DNA of 24,311 nucleotides from CAZQIC01 sp964593555 (GCA_964593555.1 CAZQIC010000068.1:1-24311); one strand, 5' to 3'; positions 15,601 through 23,196 are shown, numbered from the stretch's first letter. The notes: generated by a model not told the origin, from the sequence alone. Numbers and translations: made by a program.

Positions 15601-17801
15601 GTGGCAGTAAATGTAATTACCTGTCCGGTACAAATACTGTCATTGGGTTCGCTGCTGCTTAAGGAAACAACGGGTAATGGATTAACGTCAACAGTTAATG
15701 TTCTGCTAACGGCAGGACACGTAGGCTGTGCAGTGTTACTGATAACAGCAGAAATAGATGTATCGGTTGTTACGTTGTGCACCGTGAAAAAATTGATCAC
15801 TGTTGGTGCTCCGCCGTTCCATTTAATATTGTATGTGCCGGGGTTAATACTAATTGCCGAAGCGGTTATTGAATCACCTACACAAGCACTCGTTGGGCCA
15901 ACTAAGCTGAATGTAATTCCGGTACAATTCCTAGCATAACATTTTACCAGTGAAGAATAAACAGTATCAATACATGGTGCTGGTCCGATTGTGCGCACAA
16001 TAATTGTTGCAGAATCATTAAGACTTAGCCCGGTGAGCAAATGCGACAAGCCGAGGCTTCCTGTTGAAGGTGTAGTAAAAGGTCCCCCATTAATACTTAC
16101 TTCGAAACCGGTTGCAGTTGGAACAGGATCCCATGTAAAATTAATGGTAGCGCTTGTGCTCGTTCCGCAATTTACTGTTGTAGGTAATATTTTCTTTATC
16201 ACATGAACCAATACCGCATTGCTTGCTAAGCTTGCGCAGCCATCCTTAGAACCGATAACAGTAATGGTATGATTCTGGTTACGCAAATAGTTTAATACAT
16301 TTGAGCTTCCTATTTGTACAGGCGAGAACGCGTCATAAAAAGTATATCCTCCGTTTAGTCCGGCCGGTAATACTAAAAAATGTGAACTGTCACCTTCGCA
16401 AATACTATCATTGGATGTCAACGAAAGTGTAACTGTTGGTATTGGTTTTACTTTGATTATGATGGTTGTGGATAAAGGGCTCTGACAGCCGTTGATATCC
16501 GTTGCGCTTACTCTTATTGTATCGTGGTTATTTAAAGTTGAGTTATTGTAAATGTTTGATGCGGAATTTTGTACCGCTGTTGAGTTGAGGTAAAAAATAT
16601 AATTCAGGTAATTTCCGGGCGACGCTGTGAACACCACGGGAGAGCCATCACAAATGGTATCGTTAACTGCGTTAGAAGATAAAGTAACAATGGGCAGCGG
16701 ATTAACCAATATTGATTGTGATGCTGTATCAGAGCATCCATTATCATTTACAATTAAACTTACGTTCTTAATTCCCGATGTTGCCCATGTTAAATTATAC
16801 GGGCCCTGTCCTGTACCTGAATTAATTGTTGCACCATTAAAGTTCCATATATAACTTGATGAAGCTCCCGCTGTACCTGTAAAAGTCGCAGTTGCAGTTT
16901 CACCGGGACAGATCTGCGCATCAAGTGTGAATGTTGCTACCGGCGTTGGTTTTACAACTATTACTTTGGTCGTATAATTGGTACAGCCTAAATTGTTTGT
17001 GGCCAATAAACGAACAATAGGTGTATCGGGTGCAAGTGTATAAGTATGCACGCCGGGACTTTGTGATGATGAACCTGTTGCATCACCAAAGGTCCATACC
17101 CATGAAGAAATGGTATCAACGGTTGTATTGGTAGTATTGGTAAAGAGAACGCTTAAAGGTCCGCAGCCAATTTGAGGTGAAACTGTAAAGTCGGGGTTAG
17201 GTGCTTTTTTTACAGTGATGTAATTGTTCCTTGGAAGCGATACCTGGCATCCATTACTATCTGTAACGGTTAAGTTCACATTGTAAACACCATCGTTTGA
17301 ATATATTTTGCATGGACTGTATAATGATGATGAGGTGTTATCTCCAAATGTCCAGTTGTACGTATATCCTGTTCCTGTCTCGGAAGTATTGTTAAAGCAA
17401 ACTGTATCGGAGAGCGCACAAATGCTAAGGTTAGGTGCAGTAAAATTAACTTTAGGTGGAGAGTAAACCGTAATTGTCATGGTAGCAACACTGCTGTCAC
17501 CATTTAAACAATATGATTTTAACGTGACAACATATGTGGTATCGTTTCCGGTGTTCTTATTAAAAGTATGTATTGGGTTTTGTACGCTGCTTGGCGCGGA
17601 GCCATCACCAAAGTTCCATGTTCTTGTGCTGGTAATACCTGTAGAGGCATCTGTTAATTGAATAGTAAAAGGAGAACAGCCTTTTGGAGGATTAATACTA
17701 CTCGTAATTGCTGCGGTACATTGAGCGTTGATTTTTTCACCGAAGAGTGTGAAAAACGAGAAAAACAAAAAATAGATAAGGTGAATTTTGTTTTTCGGCA
17801 T
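12621..17801 (-). CDS. Giant multi-Ig/PKD adhesin-like protein with type B (CHU_C) sorting domain
   Basis: The 1726-residue protein starts at the ATG at 17801 with a signal peptide ending NAQ before Cys (about residue 26). Residues about 27-290 form three PKD domains (TRTWNFGDGSAPSSVQNPIH, YTYNWTFGDNTSS, SWVWTFGDATGSS), and a fourth PKD/Ig-like unit follows to about 372. The middle consists of Ig-like modules with repeated NDSICxG motifs and three copies of a composite repeat of about 255 residues (540-1305). More Ig-like modules follow. The last 92 residues are the gliding-motility-associated C-terminal domain: ITPNGDGANDTWIIP, VSIYNRWGQLVYD, WRGEEMKSGKDLPDGSYYYV, KKYVGFVIIHR. Type B CTD proteins leave the cell through T9SS with help from a cognate SprF-like protein, which is encoded next. 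A role in surface adhesion or gliding is inferred, not shown. Ser, Thr, Asn and Val are very abundant, as in secreted adhesins. Confidence 0.93.
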   Translation of the reverse strand: MPKNKIHLIYFLFFSFFTLFGEKINAQCTAAITSSINPPKGCSPFTIQLTDASTGITSTRTWNFGDGSAPSSVQNPIHTFNKNTGNDTTYVVTLKSYCLNGDSSVATMTITVYSPPKVNFTAPNLSICALSDTVCFNNTSETGTGYTYNWTFGDNTSSSLYSPCKIYSNDGVYNVNLTVTDSNGCQVSLPRNNYITVKKAPNPDFTVSPQIGCGPLSVLFTNTTNTTVDTISSWVWTFGDATGSSSQSPGVHTYTLAPDTPIVRLLATNNLGCTNYTTKVIVVKPTPVATFTLDAQICPGETATATFTGTAGASSSYIWNFNGATINSGTGQGPYNLTWATSGIKNVSLIVNDNGCSDTASQSILVNPLPIVTLSSNAVNDTICDGSPVVFTASPGNYLNYIFYLNSTAVQNSASNIYNNSTLNNHDTIRVSATDINGCQSPLSTTIIIKVKPIPTVTLSLTSNDSICEGDSSHFLVLPAGLNGGYTFYDAFSPVQIGSSNVLNYLRNQNHTITVIGSKDGCASLASNAVLVHVIKKILPTTVNCGTSTSATINFTWDPVPTATGFEVSINGGPFTTPSTGSLGLSHLLTGLSLNDSATIIVRTIGPAPCIDTVYSSLVKCYARNCTGITFSLVGPTSACVGDSITASAISINPGTYNIKWNGGAPTVINFFTVHNVTTDTSISAVISNTAQPTCPAVSRTLTVDVNPLPVVSLSSSEPNDSICTGQVITFTATPTSYSNYAYYNGPGIIQNSANPYYTSGSLTSGSIIKVVATEQGCSSVSSNTINYTVIPPLNLPQVNCGTTTDSTISFLWNSVTGALGYQVSINGGAYGTPSSGSLGLLHLLTGQTIGSSATIEIKALGPPPCGNSVISFAKTCYAKPCDSIVFNAPTSLDVCAGSTADLLISGINVPSYNVYWNGGSATTDTTYSYIPGVSGIIPVSVQNVSQPGCPNATHYTSINVIPLPVVTVSSDAVNDSSCFGSPITFSANPQIYSNYSFFDNFALVQNGVNPTYTTSNFQNGHVIKIIVTNQGCSDTSTNTVSPVITAPLLTPQVNCGTTTNNTISFTWDTIPGALGYEVSIGGGQFITPSSGITGTLHTINGFSAGDSISIRVRAIGSTPCGSSAVSPPVTCYAMPCTGITFQLPATDTICQGMSIALTASNIVPPTFSIRWNGGAPTTATTFSLTPPSTTTVTAVITNTAQPLCPTAKKYTKVYVTPTPASSLSFSSLNYSICTGDLISVIATPATYDMYTFFNGTTQVQIGGNPALTTNTLTGVNTFSVITNYQGCLDTSATVTLTVIPPLILNYSSNAVNDSLCQGVTLNLTANPSTLTRYVFRVNGVQRQDSPSNLFSYSALPPGNNIITITGYNYLGCTNSPNDTVYITTLPYDPVTLIADAFDSICNHQVVTFTATPSGLPSYSFYRNGTLVQTGSSDRYNTGTLTQTDTITVKGTNVIGCLSAASSGISFTIRPTADPTITGGDTLQYCLTFGSPLTLIASVGGTFTPVTYTWSNGSGGTSISVSPTTNTYYNVYTLYKGCLSARDTALIMVDDQPLPTAAATPLDGKICIGDSIQLQGSGSGLSLMWRTTTGTTIATQPNVFVKPIVDSTFVFRSMNAACYRDVNVRVVVDKCLIDLSGPIPQIITPNGDGANDTWIIPDIDYFTKNKVSIYNRWGQLVYDKSPYDNSWRGEEMKSGKDLPDGSYYYVVLLGDEFDSKKYVGFVIIHR
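13886..16185 (-). repeat. Three tandem composite repeats (about 765 bp each) within the adhesin gene
   Basis: Units begin near 16185, 15415 and 14650 on the minus strand, each at a Pro-x-Val-Asn-Cys-Gly motif. The identical landmark (AATTCACCTG or AATTTACTG on the plus strand) falls at 16169, 15401 and 14636, a spacing of 768 and 765 bases. Each unit holds an FN3-like module (INGGxxxTPSSGSLGLxHLL), a Cys-bounded Ig-like module (YxxxWNGGxxTT) and a second Ig-like module (NDSxCxGxxITFxAxP). The units are diverged, so the duplication is old. Confidence 0.8.
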
Positions 17802-17913
17802 CAGTAAATAGGGGCGTTTTTTACCTGCATTTTAAATCGTTACTAATATACATAACATGCGCATACCCACCACATGAATTTGCACATATTTTTATGAAAA
17901 ACCGGAAAAAATA

Positions 17914-18327
17914 TTACTTTTTGTACCCCAGGATACTTACTCCGCAACAGTTGGAGTCAGAAAAATCTGTTTCGATATAATAAACCCCTGTGGCAGAGCA
18001 GTTGTAGCTGATAGCAGGGTAATATTTTTTGGATGCTTTGTTATAGCTGCTGGTAATTAGTTTATGGTTTCTGTCGTAAAGATTAACCATCATTTTCCCT
18101 TTTGCGGTAGAGTTATCACATACGGTTAATACATAGCTGTGGTCTTTGCTGAACACATAGGAGAACTCGGTTTTTTTGCTCGACTCAAATGATTTTACAA
18201 AAGTAAATTCGTTCAATTGAGAAGAACACTTATCTAAAAAATCTTCATTGTCGCATTGTGAGAAACCCTCGAGAGCGGCGATTAAAAATATGATGCTAAA
18301 AAATGTAAGGGCTTTTACGTTATTCAT
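17914..18327 (-). CDS. Small secreted Cys-containing protein of unknown function
   Basis: This 137-residue product has a signal peptide (MNNVKALTFFSIIFLIAALE then GFSQ, cleavage before CDNEDF) and seven Cys in the mature part (CDNEDFLDKC, TVCDN, YNC, SNCCGV), which suggests disulfides outside the cytoplasm. The C-terminal half is predicted to be beta-rich (KMMVNLYDRN, GVYYIETDFSD, GVSILGYKK) and resembles the beta-sandwich layout of pre-peptidase-like domains, but the match is weak. It starts 6 bases after the lipoprotein gene and ends 112 bases before the adhesin start, so the three may share a transcript. I do not recognise a named family. Confidence 0.72.
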   Translation of the reverse strand: MNNVKALTFFSIIFLIAALEGFSQCDNEDFLDKCSSQLNEFTFVKSFESSKKTEFSYVFSKDHSYVLTVCDNSTAKGKMMVNLYDRNHKLITSSYNKASKKYYPAISYNCSATGVYYIETDFSDSNCCGVSILGYKK

Positions 18328-18333
18328 CGTATA

Positions 18334-19233
18334 CTAATTTTTAATTAAATTATTTCTAACGTCAGTTATAGTCGAAGCAATTTTAGCAAACTGCTCGTTG
18401 GTTATTTCAACATGGCTCTCTGTGCCGCTTTCTACAACCAGCATGCCATTCACTTCCTTGGTAACAGGCTCTTTCTCTATGTAAACTATTTTAACATCGG
18501 CAAATAGTTTTTCTATGTCTTTAACATCTTTAATGATGGTAGCAAAAGCAGGATCGTTTTTGAAAAGATCAATTAAGATCACAATTTGTTCAAGAGCAAT
18601 TTTTTGTTCTCCAACACGGTCCATCATTTCCTTGCTATTTGTTTTTAATGCCACTTGGCAGGCAAGGTGCATGGATTCTATCCAGCCGCCTGTAAGCATA
18701 AGCACACTCACATTCTCCCGTTTTTGTTTCGAAAGGTAATTGTTCATTTTTTCAAAACTTGAAGTAGATATATATATGATAGAATCCAGCTTACCATTAT
18801 TGGATGATAATCTTTTTAATGTCTCAAAGTCGAAGAACTGTCCGAGTTTAAGATCATCAGCCAATGAGCGAATAGTGCTGAGGTATTCAAGTGATGTATA
18901 TGTTTTCTCGTAAAGGTTAATGTATCCAAGGTCTGCACCAAATACACCAAGGTTGGTAGCCTTTTTAAACGTATTTAAATAATTTTCTGCGTTAGATGTA
19001 TTGTTCAGCATCCCTTTGTCATATTCAACACCGGTTTCCTTAATAATGGAAGTGATCTCTAATGGAGAAGGGACAGATTTTATGACCTGGTTAATGTTCT
19101 CGTTCGACATAGCAAGCTCTGCGCTCTGTTGTACTTCCGACATAATATCATCAGTAGTATCTTTTTCTTTTGTTCCACCGCATGAGATCGCAAACACGGT
19201 TGAGAATAAAAGTATGTACGTTTTATAATTCAT
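18334..19233 (-). CDS. Predicted lipoprotein of unknown function
   Basis: The N-terminus MNYKTYILLFSTVFAIS then Cys18-Gly-Gly is a lipoprotein signal, and an acidic/charged stretch (TKEKDTTDD) follows the Cys. The remaining 280 residues look mostly helical, with long amphipathic segments (for example YLNTFKKATNLGVFGADLGY, MDRVGEQKIALEQIVILIDL) and a polar C-terminal segment, LVVESGTESHVEITNEQF. No catalytic motif is evident. It is the first gene of a minus-strand cluster with the small secreted protein (6-base gap) and perhaps the adhesin operon. A candidate -7 box lies 20 bases upstream, and the gene is divergent from the GT-C-like gene. Function unknown; similar lipoproteins occur in Bacteroidota. 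Confidence 0.75.
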   Translation of the reverse strand: MNYKTYILLFSTVFAISCGGTKEKDTTDDIMSEVQQSAELAMSNENINQVIKSVPSPLEITSIIKETGVEYDKGMLNNTSNAENYLNTFKKATNLGVFGADLGYINLYEKTYTSLEYLSTIRSLADDLKLGQFFDFETLKRLSSNNGKLDSIIYISTSSFEKMNNYLSKQKRENVSVLMLTGGWIESMHLACQVALKTNSKEMMDRVGEQKIALEQIVILIDLFKNDPAFATIIKDVKDIEKLFADVKIVYIEKEPVTKEVNGMLVVESGTESHVEITNEQFAKIASTITDVRNNLIKN

Positions 19234-19253
19234 ATCACGTAGTATAATTTCTT

Positions 19254-19261
19254 CAAAAGTA
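19254..19261 (-). promoter_or_regulatory. Candidate -7 box for the lipoprotein gene
   Basis: On the minus strand this reads TACTTTTG, a perfect TAnnTTTG. It ends about 20 bases before the ATG at 19233. A TTG-containing -33 candidate lies slightly too far upstream (about 22-24 bases), so the call rests mainly on the -7 box. Confidence 0.4.
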
Positions 19262-19305
19262 GTTTATATTACTTATTTTCATACACAATTTAGTATAATT
19301 TTTTG

Positions 19306-21201
19306 ATGCAATTCCTTAAAAAGCACCTGAATAGCTTTCTGTTATATCTCCTTGCTTTTGCTTTCGGGGTAAAAGAACTGAGGGAGCCTGATATCTGGTG
19401 GCAGCTTCTTTCCGGAAAATGGATGCTTGCGCATAAGGCCATTACCCGTGTTGATGATTTCTCTTTTACTCATGCGGGAGTACCCTGGATAAATGTGAAA
19501 TGGCTATACGAAATTTTTATTTCGCTTCTCGAAAAGGTGTGCGGCCCTAATGGCGTTATATTATTACAATGTATAATAAATGCGCTGCTCGTATATGTAA
19601 TGATCAAAACAATGAAGCTTATCGCGAAGTACATGAATGTTACGTTCTCTTTTTCTTTTGCAGCAATTTGTATTTGGTTGTTTTTCATAATTTCTGAATC
19701 ACGTATGGCAGGCAGGCCGGAGATGGTCAGTTTTTTAATGATCTCGGTTTGTTTTTATATTCTGCTGAATAATCCGAAACTGGAATGGAAAAAGGTATGG
19801 TGGCTCGTTCCTTTACAATGCCTTTGGGCAAATATGCACGAAGGTTATCCACTTGGATTGATATTGATAATTGCATTTGTTGCAGGCAATACATTTTATT
19901 ATTTCAGAAATAGACAAGCGGCGGATAAACAAGTATTGATCCGTTCCGTTTTATTATTTGCTGCAATGCTTGCGGCCATTCTTATTAATCCATATGGTAT
20001 CCAGCTCTGGAAACAACCGTTTGAGATCTATGGTCAGCTTGGCGCAAATAAATTTACCACTGAGCTTTATAATTTTACGCATAGTGAATACTGGACACTG
20101 CAAGCCAAATTGCATATTGCTTTGTTTGTTATTGTTTTAATTTTTTGGATCAAAAGATTAAACGCTTCTAAAAAGAACAATTACAATTTTGCTGAACATT
20201 CCAATGTGATCATCGCTTGCATCCTGCTTATTTTTTTAATAGGCTATTTATCATTTACCGCGAACAGGAATATTGCCATTGCTGAATTAATAATCATTCC
20301 GTTTTTACCAACGGTATTGATATTGACTTTTAAGAGTTTAAAGATCGACAAGCTGAGTTTTTATAAAGGTGTACAGAAGAGATCTGCATTGATCGTTGGA
20401 GCAATTTCAATTTTTATATACATAAGTGTGGTAAGCAATAAATATTATAAGGCAGTTGATTCGCAAAATAAATTTGGCTTTCACATTAGCTTATTACATA
20501 ACCCATCGGGTGCAGCGGAGTTTATTAAAAGACATTCTATAAAAGGTCCGGCCTTTTCAGATTATTTTGTTTCATCCTATATGATGTGGTCCATGTATCC
20601 CAATTTTAAATCGTACATCGATTTGCGCGACCTGGATATTTATTCGCCTGAATTTTTTGAGCAGTATATGCAATTGATCCTGCATCCCGAAAAGTTTAAA
20701 GAGCTGGATGAGAAATATAATTTTAATTATGTGGTCATCAGTACTTCTCAATTATTGAAACTGCAGCTTGATCTGTATTGGAAAAAAGGATATAACATGG
20801 TGTATGTAGATCCTGTAGCAGCGATTTTTTTAAAGGAAAGTGAAAGCAACAATGCAATCAATTCAAATTTACAGATACAATCCTTGTTTACCTGGCCGCG
20901 AAATATTGATGAGCCCAAATGGTGCAGTGCTTTAAATCATTTCATGAATCCTTATTATAGCCTGGAAGATGAAAAAGAAAACATGGCTCCTGTTTATGCC
21001 GCCTTATTTTATGACCAGGTACAAAATTACCCATTAGCAATAAATATATTGTTACCACAAATGAATGCACTTCGTGATAATTTATATGCCCGTGGCACAA
21101 TGGCAAAAGTGTATAAAGATTATGCGAATGTTACTGAGGATCCTGAATTACGTAAGAGGAGGGAAGATACTGCGAGTTATTTTGTGAGAGGGATGCGTTA
21201 A
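19306..21201 (+). CDS. Polytopic membrane protein, GT-C-like glycosyltransferase fold (predicted)
   Basis: The ATG at 19306 is preferred over the in-frame TTG just before it and gives 631 residues. The N-terminal third carries a short hydrophobic helix and then the motif EPDIWWQLLSGKWMLAHKAI, followed by VDDFSFTHAGVPWINVKWLY. An acidic residue before Trp-Trp in the first external loop is characteristic of GT-C membrane glycosyltransferases and their relatives. About nine or ten membrane segments follow up to residue 370 or so. The last 240 residues are soluble and include FKSYIDLRDLDIYSPEFFEQ and a helical, TPR-like end. GT-C enzymes use lipid-phosphate-linked sugars on the outer side of the inner membrane. 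The acceptor cannot be told here. The neighbouring T9SS genes make surface-protein or polysaccharide glycosylation a guess. The IS110 element begins shortly after its stop. Confidence 0.65.
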   Translation: MQFLKKHLNSFLLYLLAFAFGVKELREPDIWWQLLSGKWMLAHKAITRVDDFSFTHAGVPWINVKWLYEIFISLLEKVCGPNGVILLQCIINALLVYVMIKTMKLIAKYMNVTFSFSFAAICIWLFFIISESRMAGRPEMVSFLMISVCFYILLNNPKLEWKKVWWLVPLQCLWANMHEGYPLGLILIIAFVAGNTFYYFRNRQAADKQVLIRSVLLFAAMLAAILINPYGIQLWKQPFEIYGQLGANKFTTELYNFTHSEYWTLQAKLHIALFVIVLIFWIKRLNASKKNNYNFAEHSNVIIACILLIFLIGYLSFTANRNIAIAELIIIPFLPTVLILTFKSLKIDKLSFYKGVQKRSALIVGAISIFIYISVVSNKYYKAVDSQNKFGFHISLLHNPSGAAEFIKRHSIKGPAFSDYFVSSYMMWSMYPNFKSYIDLRDLDIYSPEFFEQYMQLILHPEKFKELDEKYNFNYVVISTSQLLKLQLDLYWKKGYNMVYVDPVAAIFLKESESNNAINSNLQIQSLFTWPRNIDEPKWCSALNHFMNPYYSLEDEKENMAPVYAALFYDQVQNYPLAINILLPQMNALRDNLYARGTMAKVYKDYANVTEDPELRKRREDTASYFVRGMR

Positions 21202-21249
21202 ATAACTGAACATAATGCGCTCCTATGTTTGTATTAGCATTAAATTTAA

Positions 21250-21400
21250 GTAAAGGAATGAGGGAAAAGGATAAAGATTTTCAGTGCGCTAAAGCCATAG
21301 AGCTTGTCTAACATGCAAATCCCCTTTTTCCTTTACATCAACTTTGTACAGTTCAACTGAGCGTAGAGAGCTCGTATGAATTAGGATCGTTAAAGCAGGA
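21250..21400 (+). ncRNA. Candidate IS110 bridge RNA region
   Basis: GTAAAGGAATGAGGG (21250-21264) pairs with CCCTTTTTCCTTTAC (21322-21336) at 13 of 15 positions, enclosing a 57-base loop. On the 3' side of that loop CTAACATG (21308-21315) is complementary to CATGTTAG at the right end (22452-22459). Downstream, ACAGTTCA (21348-21355) is identical to 22446-22453. These positions suit a right-target guide and a left-donor guide, respectively. Exact RNA ends are unknown. No matching left-target guide was identified convincingly. Confidence 0.4.
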
Positions 21401-21438
21401 TGTAAATTTCATTCCGTAACCACTAAAACAAAAGTACA

Positions 21439-22419
21439 ATGAAAAACCAAAAATTCACAGTAGGAATTGATGTATCCAAGGATACACTAGATGTTTATTA
21501 CAACACGCAGGAAGGTCAAGAAATTTATCTGAAAGTAGGTAATGACTCAAAAGGTCATGCAAAGCTTTTGAAAACAATAGGGAGAAATCATTTGTACGTA
21601 ATGGAAACCAGCGGTCCTTATTATTTAAGGCTTGCATTTTTTCTTGAGTCGAAGGGAGTTAAAGTAAGTGCAGAAAATGTGTTGCAGGTTAAACGCTATA
21701 TACAAATGCATAATGAGCGTAATAAGACTGACAAAAAAGATGCAAAATGGATCTGGCACTATAGTCAGCATAGGGAAACCAAACAGTGGAGAGTGCCCAG
21801 TAAAGAGCAGTTAGAAAGCCAACAACTGATAAAGGCGCTTGAATTATTGAGTCGCCAAAAAACAATGTTAATTAACCAGCAGCATAGTTTAAAAGTAGTG
21901 CCCTTTCAGGATAAAGCTGTTTTGAATAGCTTGGGCAAATTGATAACTCAATTGGGAATTCAGATCAAAAAACTGGAAGCGGAATTGGATAATAAAATAT
22001 CGAACTGGGCACCCCAGGAATTGAAAAATATAAAGAGTATACCGGGTTTAGGAAAGCGAGCCACAGCTATGCTAATAGTGTTCACAGATGCTTTTAACAA
22101 AGTGGACAACTATCGTCAGCTAATATCGTTGGCAGGATTAAGCCCCAAAATATTTACAAGTGGAACGAGCGTAAGGGGTAAGATTCGAATATGTAAAATT
22201 GGAGGCGGATCTCTTAGAAACATCCTGTATATGTGCAGCATGAGTGCCATCAAATGTAATTTGGCATGCAAGAACTTATACGAACGACTACGTGCTAAGG
22301 GTAAAAACGGAAAGGTTGCATCGATTGCCGTGTGCAATAAGCTTTTAAAACAGGCATTTGCTATTGCAAAAAGTGGAAGAAGATATGACCCAACTTACTT
22401 TAATGCAGTAGTGAAATAA
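21439..22419 (+). CDS. IS110-family transposase (bridge-RNA-guided recombinase)
   Basis: This 326-residue protein has the full two-domain layout of the family. The N-terminal RuvC-like DEDD domain keeps all four acidic residues: D11 in VGIDVSKD, E56 in VMETSGPY, and D98 and D101 in NKTDKKDAKW. The C-terminal Transposase_20 domain (about 195-275) has IPGLGKRAT, LAGLSPK, then SGTSVRGKIRICKIGGGSLR, with S241 in the expected position of the catalytic serine. A coiled-coil-like helix (about 160-190) lies between them, though this linker seems short. IS110 recombinases move without inverted repeats, using an RNA from the element's own left end to select donor and target. The length and motifs suggest an intact enzyme. 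It sits between a GT-C-like gene and a toxin-antitoxin pair. Confidence 0.93.
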   Translation: MKNQKFTVGIDVSKDTLDVYYNTQEGQEIYLKVGNDSKGHAKLLKTIGRNHLYVMETSGPYYLRLAFFLESKGVKVSAENVLQVKRYIQMHNERNKTDKKDAKWIWHYSQHRETKQWRVPSKEQLESQQLIKALELLSRQKTMLINQQHSLKVVPFQDKAVLNSLGKLITQLGIQIKKLEAELDNKISNWAPQELKNIKSIPGLGKRATAMLIVFTDAFNKVDNYRQLISLAGLSPKIFTSGTSVRGKIRICKIGGGSLRNILYMCSMSAIKCNLACKNLYERLRAKGKNGKVASIAVCNKLLKQAFAIAKSGRRYDPTYFNAVVK

Positions 22420-22443
22420 AACAACATTTTTTCTTGTTTTTTT
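22418..22443 (+). terminator. Hairpin with T-run after the transposase
   Basis: AAAACAA (22418-22424) pairs with TTGTTTT (22434-22440) and the T tract continues to 22443, right after the TAA stop. The stem is A/T-rich and short, so the call is tentative. Confidence 0.35.
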
Positions 22444-22477
22444 ACACAGTTCATGTTAGGAGCTGGTTGGGTCTGTC

Positions 22478-22804
22478 TTAGGCTAGTTTAACTTTTTTGT
22501 TGAGTAGTTCCACATTGAAATTTATTTTCGCATTCAATGCTTTAAAAACTTTGATGATTGTTTCGAATCGTGCGTCAGTCAAACTATTTTCAAGTTTTGA
22601 AATTTGTGCTTTCTTAACACCAACAAGCTCTCCAAGTTCCTCTTGTGTCAAGTGGCGTTCTTTGCGAGCTTGTTTAATAGCTTCGCCAAGCAAGTCAAGG
22701 CGTAACTCTTGTTCAAAGGCTTCACGCTTGCTAGTCCCTCGTTTACCAATATGCTTGTCGGTAATTTCGTCTAGGCTGTATGTTTTTAAAGTTGTCTTTT
22801 TCAT
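22478..22804 (-). CDS. higA: HigA-type XRE-family antitoxin
   Basis: The 108-residue protein carries an XRE helix-turn-helix at about residues 42-95: LGEAIKQARKERHLTQEELG, then ELVGVKKAQISKLENS. The DNA-reading helix is VKKAQISKLE. An N-terminal segment of about 35 charged residues precedes it and is a plausible toxin-binding arm. Its ATG (22802-22804) overlaps the toxin's stop by four bases, the tight coupling usual in toxin-antitoxin operons. The toxin-first order is the HigBA order. It should neutralise the toxin and repress the shared promoter through the palindrome at 23176-23193. It ends close to the IS110 right end. Confidence 0.85.
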   Translation of the reverse strand: MKKTTLKTYSLDEITDKHIGKRGTSKREAFEQELRLDLLGEAIKQARKERHLTQEELGELVGVKKAQISKLENSLTDARFETIIKVFKALNAKINFNVELLNKKVKLA

Positions 22805-23148
22805 TTTTTTCGATTTTTTTGTTCAATGTAAAGTCTTCTAAGTCTCTCTGCTTTATCGAGATCTCCATGCGGAGTTTTATCTGTCTTTTTAATAAGTCCG
22901 TGAGTGGAAATTACAACAGTATTAACCTTGTCTGTTTTATCCCAAAACGCAAACAATCGGTAGTGTGTCTTATTAAATAGTGTTCTAAACTCCCAGATTT
23001 CTTCAGTCAGTTTTTTAAAAAGCTCTTTGTCGTTAGTTATTTGAGCTTTTCTAATATTATAGATTATTTTTTCTCTTGCTTTTTTGTCAAGGCTGTCAAG
23101 GAACTTTGCGGCCTCCTCTAAAAACTGAATCTGAAATTTTTCTGTCAC
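22801..23148 (-). CDS. higB: HigB / RelE-superfamily toxin (Gp49-like)
   Basis: The 115-residue protein starts at a GTG (23148); no in-frame ATG precedes the conserved region. It has the compact alpha-beta layout of phage-derived Gp49-like/RelE toxins: FQIQFLEEAAKFLDSLDKKA at the start, a second helix (REKIIYNIRKAQ), then strands IWEFRTLF, THYRLFAFWD and NTVVISTHGLIKKTDKTPHG, and a basic C-terminal helix (DKAERLRRLYIEQKNRKK). Family members cut mRNA on the ribosome. Arg and His residues in these strands and the basic tail are consistent with an intact toxin. It is translated just ahead of the antitoxin with a four-base overlap, from a short leader behind a strong consensus promoter. Confidence 0.87.
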   Translation of the reverse strand: MTEKFQIQFLEEAAKFLDSLDKKAREKIIYNIRKAQITNDKELFKKLTEEIWEFRTLFNKTHYRLFAFWDKTDKVNTVVISTHGLIKKTDKTPHGDLDKAERLRRLYIEQKNRKK

Positions 23149-23164
23149 TCGATAAAGATTTCTA

Positions 23165-23196
23165 CAAATATACGAGTTTCCTTATTAGGAAACAAA
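23165..23196 (-). promoter_or_regulatory. Promoter of the toxin-antitoxin operon
   Basis: On the minus strand TTTG (23196-23193) is followed after 20 bases by TATATTTG (23172-23165). These match both halves of the Bacteroidota vegetative promoter (TTTG, about 19-20 bases, TAnnTTTG). The expected transcription start is about 10 bases before the GTG start of the toxin, so the leader is very short. Confidence 0.7.
23176..23193. promoter_or_regulatory. Probable HigA operator palindrome
   Basis: GTTTCCT-TATT-AGGAAAC is a perfect 7-bp inverted repeat with a 4-base centre. It lies in the spacer between the -33 and -7 boxes. An XRE-family repressor bound here would block RNA polymerase, fitting autoregulation by the antitoxin. 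Confidence 0.65.

Larger units (their letters stand above)
21205..22460 (+). mobile_element. IS110-family insertion element (ends approximate)
   Basis: A DEDD transposase (21439-22419) is preceded by about 235 non-coding bases with RNA-like structure and followed by a short right end, the arrangement of the IS110 group (long left end, bridge RNA in it). No terminal inverted repeats are evident, as expected. The right boundary is probably near 22452-22453, where two guide-like matches overlap. The left boundary is unresolved and lies somewhere after the stop at 21201. Confidence 0.7.

Noticed and set aside
15583..15939. 118-residue plus-strand frame inside the adhesin gene
   Set aside because: It is antisense to an unmistakable multi-Ig protein and reflects that gene's biased codons.
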